Below, in pieces: positions 25,525-28,777 of a stretch of 28,777 nucleotides of DNA (its first letter is position 1; the number at the start of each line of letters is the position of its first letter). Under the pieces are notes generated by a model, which made no database searches, was not told the DNA's origin, and saw only the letters and a program-made list of their open reading frames with translations. This stretch comes from Kiritimatiellia bacterium (GTDB taxonomy: Bacteria > Verrucomicrobiota > Kiritimatiellia > RFP12 > UBA1067): positions 1 to 28,777 of the forward strand of contig CAAFYT010000070.1 of assembly GCA_900767325.1 (NCBI GenBank). Reading direction: 5' to 3'. The position numbers and the translations under genes were made by a program.

Positions 25525-26805
25525 TTACTCGACGCCCTCGCCGCCCGAAGTCAGCTCGGCAACCGTCTTGGCGGCGGCGTAGACGCCCTTCGCCGTGACC
25601 TCGTCAAGCCCTGTCGCCGCGATGAAGCTCGCCTCGTCCTCCTCGGCGATTCCATCGACGGTCAGATAGCCGGCATCCGCCATCTGCGTCGCGACCGACG
25701 TGGAGATGGAGAACATCTCGGCCAGATCCTTGATCGCCTCCGCCTTCTGATCCTCGAACGAGGCAGTCGCCATCGACTTCTTCACCTCGACGTGCCACCC
25801 GGTGAGCTTGGTCGCAAGGCGGACGTTCTGACCGCGCTTGCCGATCGCCAGCGAATACTGGTCGGCCGCCGCCACGATGTGCACGGTATTGGGCAACACG
25901 GGATCGACCTCGATCGACTCCAGTTTCGCCGGCGCCAGCGCCTGCGTCACGTACTGACGGATATCCTCGTTCCAGCGGACGATGTCGATCTTCTCGCCCG
26001 AAAGCTCGTTGACGATCGAACGGACGCGACTGCCGCGCTGACCCACGCACGCACCAACGGGATCGACGCTCTCGTTCGCCGTCCGCACCGCCAGCTTGGC
26101 GCGATAACCGGGATCGCGGCTCACGCCCATGATCTCCACCACGCCATCGGCGATCTCGCTCACCTCAAGGCGGAAGAGCGCCTCGACGAACTTCCCGCTC
26201 GCACGCGACAGGATGACGCTCGGCCCCTTCGCCTCGGGATCGACACGCAGGATGATCGCGCGAATCGGATCGCCGACCTGATACTCCTCGGTCGGGATGC
26301 GCTCCTTGCCGGGCAGGATCATCTCCGTCTTGCCGACCATCACATAGGTGTCGCGGCGCGAAATCGCGCTGACCGTTCCGGAGACGATGTCGCCGATGCG
26401 ATCGCGGTATTCCGAGAAGGTGTTGCTGCGCTCGGCTTCGCGGATCTTCTGCATGATCATCTGGCGCGAGGTCTGCGCCGCGATGCGACCAAGGCGCGAA
26501 GCCGGCATCTCGATCTCGATCGTGTCGCCTTCCTTGACGGGATTGCCGTGGTTGAAGCGCTGCGCCCGCGCGAGCGAAATGAAGCCAGGACCCGTCTCCT
26601 CGTCGGTTGCGACCAAGGTGTCGTACACATGGAGCGAAAGATCCTTGCGATCGATTGTCACGCGAAGATCGTTGGTCACGTTCTGATTCTTGCGCGCCGC
26701 CTGACAGATGGCCTGCTCGATCGCCGTCAGGACGATCTCACGACTCACGCCACGCTCGCTCTCGATATGCTGGACAACCGCCAGCAACTGACTGTTCATA
26801 GCCAT
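25525..26805 (-). CDS. nusA: Transcription termination/antitermination factor NusA
   Basis: A 426-residue RNA polymerase-associated factor that acts in pausing, intrinsic termination and antitermination. The N-terminal domain spans about 1-125. The S1 domain (GDIVSGTVSAISRRDTYVMVG) is followed by the KH1 segment (DPVGACVGQRGSRVRSIVNELSGEKIDIV), then KH2 with SLAIGKRGQNVRLA. A C-terminal helix-hairpin-helix segment follows (TSVATQMADAGYLTVDGIAEED). The long acidic repeats of enteric NusA are absent. The ATG at 26805 is preceded by AAAAGGAG at 8 bases; MNSQLL from the ATG at 26799 is a close alternative. rimP, often upstream, is missing here; a DegT gene takes its place. Confidence 0.95.
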   Translation of the reverse strand: MAMNSQLLAVVQHIESERGVSREIVLTAIEQAICQAARKNQNVTNDLRVTIDRKDLSLHVYDTLVATDEETGPGFISLARAQRFNHGNPVKEGDTIEIEMPASRLGRIAAQTSRQMIMQKIREAERSNTFSEYRDRIGDIVSGTVSAISRRDTYVMVGKTEMILPGKERIPTEEYQVGDPIRAIILRVDPEAKGPSVILSRASGKFVEALFRLEVSEIADGVVEIMGVSRDPGYRAKLAVRTANESVDPVGACVGQRGSRVRSIVNELSGEKIDIVRWNEDIRQYVTQALAPAKLESIEVDPVLPNTVHIVAAADQYSLAIGKRGQNVRLATKLTGWHVEVKKSMATASFEDQKAEAIKDLAEMFSISTSVATQMADAGYLTVDGIAEEDEASFIAATGLDEVTAKGVYAAAKTVAELTSGGEGVE

Positions 26806-26878
26806 ACTTTCGCTCCTTTTTGTCAAAAATCAACACAATGTCCCCGGTTCGACCCTCCGGATCGCCGAAAACACTGAT

Positions 26879-26907
26879 ATAATACATTTTTTCCGCCAGA
26901 ATGTCAA
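26879..26907 (-). promoter_or_regulatory. Sigma-70-type promoter of the nusA operon
   Basis: On the minus strand a perfect TTGACA (26907-26902) is followed by a 17-base spacer and TATTAT (26884-26879). The predicted start near 26872 leaves about 67 bases of leader before the nusA ATG, with a Shine-Dalgarno. It is the only full -35/-10 promoter I see, unlike the extended -10 leaderless type. Confidence 0.8.
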
Positions 26908-26917
26908 CCGTCTGCGG

Positions 26918-26944
26918 AAAATTCAGCGCTTCTTGCTCAGCGCT
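26918..26944 (-). terminator. Terminator-like hairpin after the DegT gene
   Basis: On the minus strand AGCGCT (26944-26939), an 8-base loop and AGCGCT (26930-26925), which is self-complementary, form a 6-bp stem followed by GAATTTT. The hairpin overlaps the DegT stop codon. It would separate that gene from the nusA promoter immediately beyond. The stem is short and the T-run is only four bases. Confidence 0.5.
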
Positions 26945-28169
26945 CCTTCATGTAAACAGCCGCGACCTTCTCGAACGCCTTGATGTCAGCCGCCATATGC
27001 CGAAGCGTATAGGTAGGATGCGTCCAGAACGCGATCGTCGCCGTGCTGAGCGCATGCGCGGTTTCGCACCGAACCTTCGCGTAGTCAATCCTTCGATTGG
27101 CGGGATCTCCGAATGGATAATCCCGCGAACCGAAACCACGCCGCTTCACGTAGGCGTCTTCCCTGTACATCTCGGCCCAGAGAATCGCATAAGCCGCGAC
27201 GCCCTCGGCCTGAACCGCCTCGATGAAGCGCGTCACGGGAACGGTCAGCCGCTCCGCATTCAGCACGAACGGCACGAGCCAGAACGAATTCTCCCGATCC
27301 TTTCGCTCCGGCGGCGCGTATTTGACGAGCGGATGGTTCTTCAACCCGTCGATGAGCGCACGAGCGAGCTTTCTGCGATTCGGCAGATTCCAGCCGTCCA
27401 GGCGCCTCATCTCGTTCAGACCGATCGCGGCCTGCATTTCCGTCATCCTGAAATTGTAGCCGACGCGACGATGGATGTAGGGCTGCATGTTCGAGCGCCC
27501 CAGATGCTCGAGCTTCGACTTCACGTCGTAGCCGTGGTCGCGCACCGCACGCATCTCCCAGGCAAGATCGTCGTCATTGCAGCAGATCATGCCGCCCTCG
27601 CCGCCCGTTGTGATATGCTTCGACTGGCAAAACGAGAAGCACCCCACATCTCCAAGCGTACCGACCTTGCGCCCCTGATAGGTTCCACCCACGCATTGGG
27701 CGCAATCCTCGACGACCTTGAGGCCATGGCGCCGGGCGATGCGCAGGATGGCCCCCATGTCCGCGACCATGCCGTAGAGATGCACCACGACGATCGCCCG
27801 GGTACGTGGCGTGATGCAACGCTCGATCTTCCGCGGATCGAGCAGATGGTCCGTTCCGACATCGCAGAAGACCGGCATCGCCCCCGCCTGCAACGCGCAG
27901 AAGGACGAGGCGATGAAGGAATACGACGTGCAGATCACCTCGTCGCCCGAACCGATGCCGAGCGTCGTGAGCGCCACATGGAGGGCCGCCGTGCCGTTGG
28001 TCACCGCGATCGCGTTCCGCACGCCGAGCCACTTCGCCCAGGCCGTCTCGAATTCCCGTCCGACGGAACCCGTCCAGTAATTCACCTTTCCCGAGCGCAG
28101 AACGTCCACAACCTTGCGCTCCGTCGAACGGGCAAACAAAGGCCAAGGTGGGAAGGGTCGCTTCCACAC
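26937..28169 (-). CDS. DegT/DnrJ/EryC1/StrS-family aminotransferase
   Basis: A PLP enzyme of at least 410 residues. The family adds amino groups to nucleotide-linked keto-sugars or related rings. The PLP lysine is K184 in FCQSKHITTGGEGG. The Asp that binds the pyridine nitrogen is D155 in VVEDCAQ. NGTAALHVAL at 58-67 forms the phosphate cup. The GTG at 28169 is the first ordinary start codon. However, family-like sequence KRLAIDGGAKVW continues upstream in frame to the L28 stop at 28215-28217, with no ATG, GTG or TTG there. The true N-terminus is therefore uncertain. It sits 45 bases or fewer after rpmB and may be read from the same transcript. It could serve the surface-glycan genes to the left. 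Confidence 0.87.
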   Translation of the reverse strand: MWKRPFPPWPLFARSTERKVVDVLRSGKVNYWTGSVGREFETAWAKWLGVRNAIAVTNGTAALHVALTTLGIGSGDEVICTSYSFIASSFCALQAGAMPVFCDVGTDHLLDPRKIERCITPRTRAIVVVHLYGMVADMGAILRIARRHGLKVVEDCAQCVGGTYQGRKVGTLGDVGCFSFCQSKHITTGGEGGMICCNDDDLAWEMRAVRDHGYDVKSKLEHLGRSNMQPYIHRRVGYNFRMTEMQAAIGLNEMRRLDGWNLPNRRKLARALIDGLKNHPLVKYAPPERKDRENSFWLVPFVLNAERLTVPVTRFIEAVQAEGVAAYAILWAEMYREDAYVKRRGFGSRDYPFGDPANRRIDYAKVRCETAHALSTATIAFWTHPTYTLRHMAADIKAFEKVAAVYMKER

Positions 28170-28214
28170 CTTGGCACCGCCATCAATGGCGAGTCTCTTC
28201 GAAGAAGCCGTCTT

Positions 28215-28445
28215 TTAGGCTTTCTTGATCTTGCCGTTCTTGATGCAGCGCGCACACACGCGAAGACGCGTGACGTTGCCCTTGTCATCGACCGTGCGAA
28301 CCGACTGCAGATTCGGCAGGAAGCGCCGCTTCGTGATGCCGGTCGTATGAAGGCCGATGCCGCCCTTGTACTTCGGGGAACCCTTGCGGACAACAACGTT
28401 TCCGACCGAAGGCCCCTTACCGCAAATTGCGCAAACTCTGGACAT
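28215..28445 (-). CDS. rpmB: 50S ribosomal protein L28
   Basis: A 76-residue large-subunit protein. It starts MSRVCAICGKGPSVGN, as L28 does, and has GITKRRFLPNLQ at the usual centre. It is a zinc-binding (C+) form with CAIC at 5-8 and CARC near 65-68. The C-terminus ends in a Lys-rich tail (KNGKIKKA). The ATG at 28445 has AAAGGA 8 bases upstream. The gene lies 27 bases after rpsA, and its usual partner rpmG (L33) is not adjacent. Confidence 0.96.
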   Translation of the reverse strand: MSRVCAICGKGPSVGNVVVRKGSPKYKGGIGLHTTGITKRRFLPNLQSVRTVDDKGNVTRLRVCARCIKNGKIKKA

Positions 28446-28472
28446 TTCCGTGTTCCTTTCGTTTGGAGTTGA

Positions 28473-28777
28473 TCACTTGGATTCGCCGGGCTGCCACTCG
28501 ACGTTCGCAAAGGCGTTGTCGAACGCGGCGGAAAGCCCGCCCAGGTTGTCGCCCGCGGAGCCGATGCTCGTCGGCTTGGTCGAGGGCTCCTCGCCAGCCG
28601 CTTCCGCGACAAGCGCCTTCACCTCGTCCTCCGTCATCGACATCGCGCGGATCGAAAGCCCGATGCGACGCTCCGAACGATCAACCTTGACCACGCGCGC
28701 CTCGACTTCCTGGCCGATCTCGAGAACGTCCTTCACCTTCTCGACGCGCTGATCGGAGATCTGGGAGATGTGGACGA
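28473..28777 (-). CDS. rpsA: 30S ribosomal protein S1, C-terminal part (cut by window edge)
   Basis: The last 100 or so residues of an S1-domain protein. It enters the window with VHISQISDQRVEKVKDVLEIG, continues EVEARVVKVDRSERRIGLSIRAM, the end of an S1 (OB-fold) repeat, and finishes with an acidic, Ser/Gly-rich tail. This is the usual end of ribosomal protein S1, which binds mRNA on the 30S subunit. Other S1-domain proteins such as Tex or PNPase have different tails. If leaderless mRNAs are common in this organism, S1 would matter mainly for the leadered ones. Confidence 0.85.
   Translation of the reverse strand, partial: VHISQISDQRVEKVKDVLEIGQEVEARVVKVDRSERRIGLSIRAMSMTEDEVKALVAEAAGEEPSTKPTSIGSAGDNLGGLSAAFDNAFANVEWQPGESK

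Noticed and set aside
26821..26826. TTG start for nusA, or TTGACA as a -35
   Set aside because: TTG here would put the Shine-Dalgarno inside the gene. As a -35 it has no good -10 at 16-18 bases.
26875..26883. Plus-strand TGATATAAT as a promoter
   Set aside because: It matches the motif, but no gene follows on that strand. The same bases form the -10 of a full TTGACA/17/TATTAT promoter for nusA on the minus strand. An antisense RNA is possible but unsupported.

Overview
The window is a GC-rich bacterial chromosome segment with tightly packed genes, almost all on the minus strand; only dinB reads on the plus strand. Both ends are cut: cytidylate kinase at the left, ribosomal protein S1 at the right. 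An outer-membrane beta-barrel, a sigma-54 factor, an exosortase and free-standing SecD-P1-type proteins point to a diderm. Exosortase, VIT-like and SecD-head proteins together suggest the PVC group (Verrucomicrobiota, Kiritimatiellota or Lentisphaerota). That placement is inference from gene content, not from a marker-gene tree.

Layout, right to left along the minus strand. (1) rpsA end, rpmB (L28), and a DegT-type sugar aminotransferase. (2) A roughly 9 kb operon, nusA-infB-rbfA, running into a polysaccharide flippase, two glycosyltransferases, a sirtuin and a PHP phosphatase, mostly with 1-11 base overlaps. (3) A 0.73 kb non-coding stretch with four palindromic sites at exact 21 bp spacing. 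(4) A visibly less GC-rich block, exosortase K, a 935-residue membrane protein with an exosortase sorting tail, and a SecD-P1-head membrane protein. (5) deoC, then fusA-rpoN-manA, then an AI-2E-type permease. (6) A TPP riboswitch controlling an outer-membrane barrel protein and a PnuC-family permease, together a likely thiamine uptake unit. (7) A HAD hydrolase and LUD protein pair. (8) dinB, divergent from a U32 peptidase-family gene. (9) A Na+/Ca2+ exchanger and cmk.

Two features stand out. First, seven transcription units start from almost the same extended -10 element (TG[G/A]TATAAT or TGGTATACT), with only 6-12 bases between the -10 and the start codon. Their mRNAs are therefore predicted to be leaderless or nearly so. 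In three cases the promoter includes the stop codon of the preceding gene. Downstream genes in operons, and nusA, mostly use Shine-Dalgarno sites instead. Second, the exosortase K block looks like a one-enzyme, one-substrate surface-sorting system with an extra SecD-like partner, and may have been acquired by transfer.
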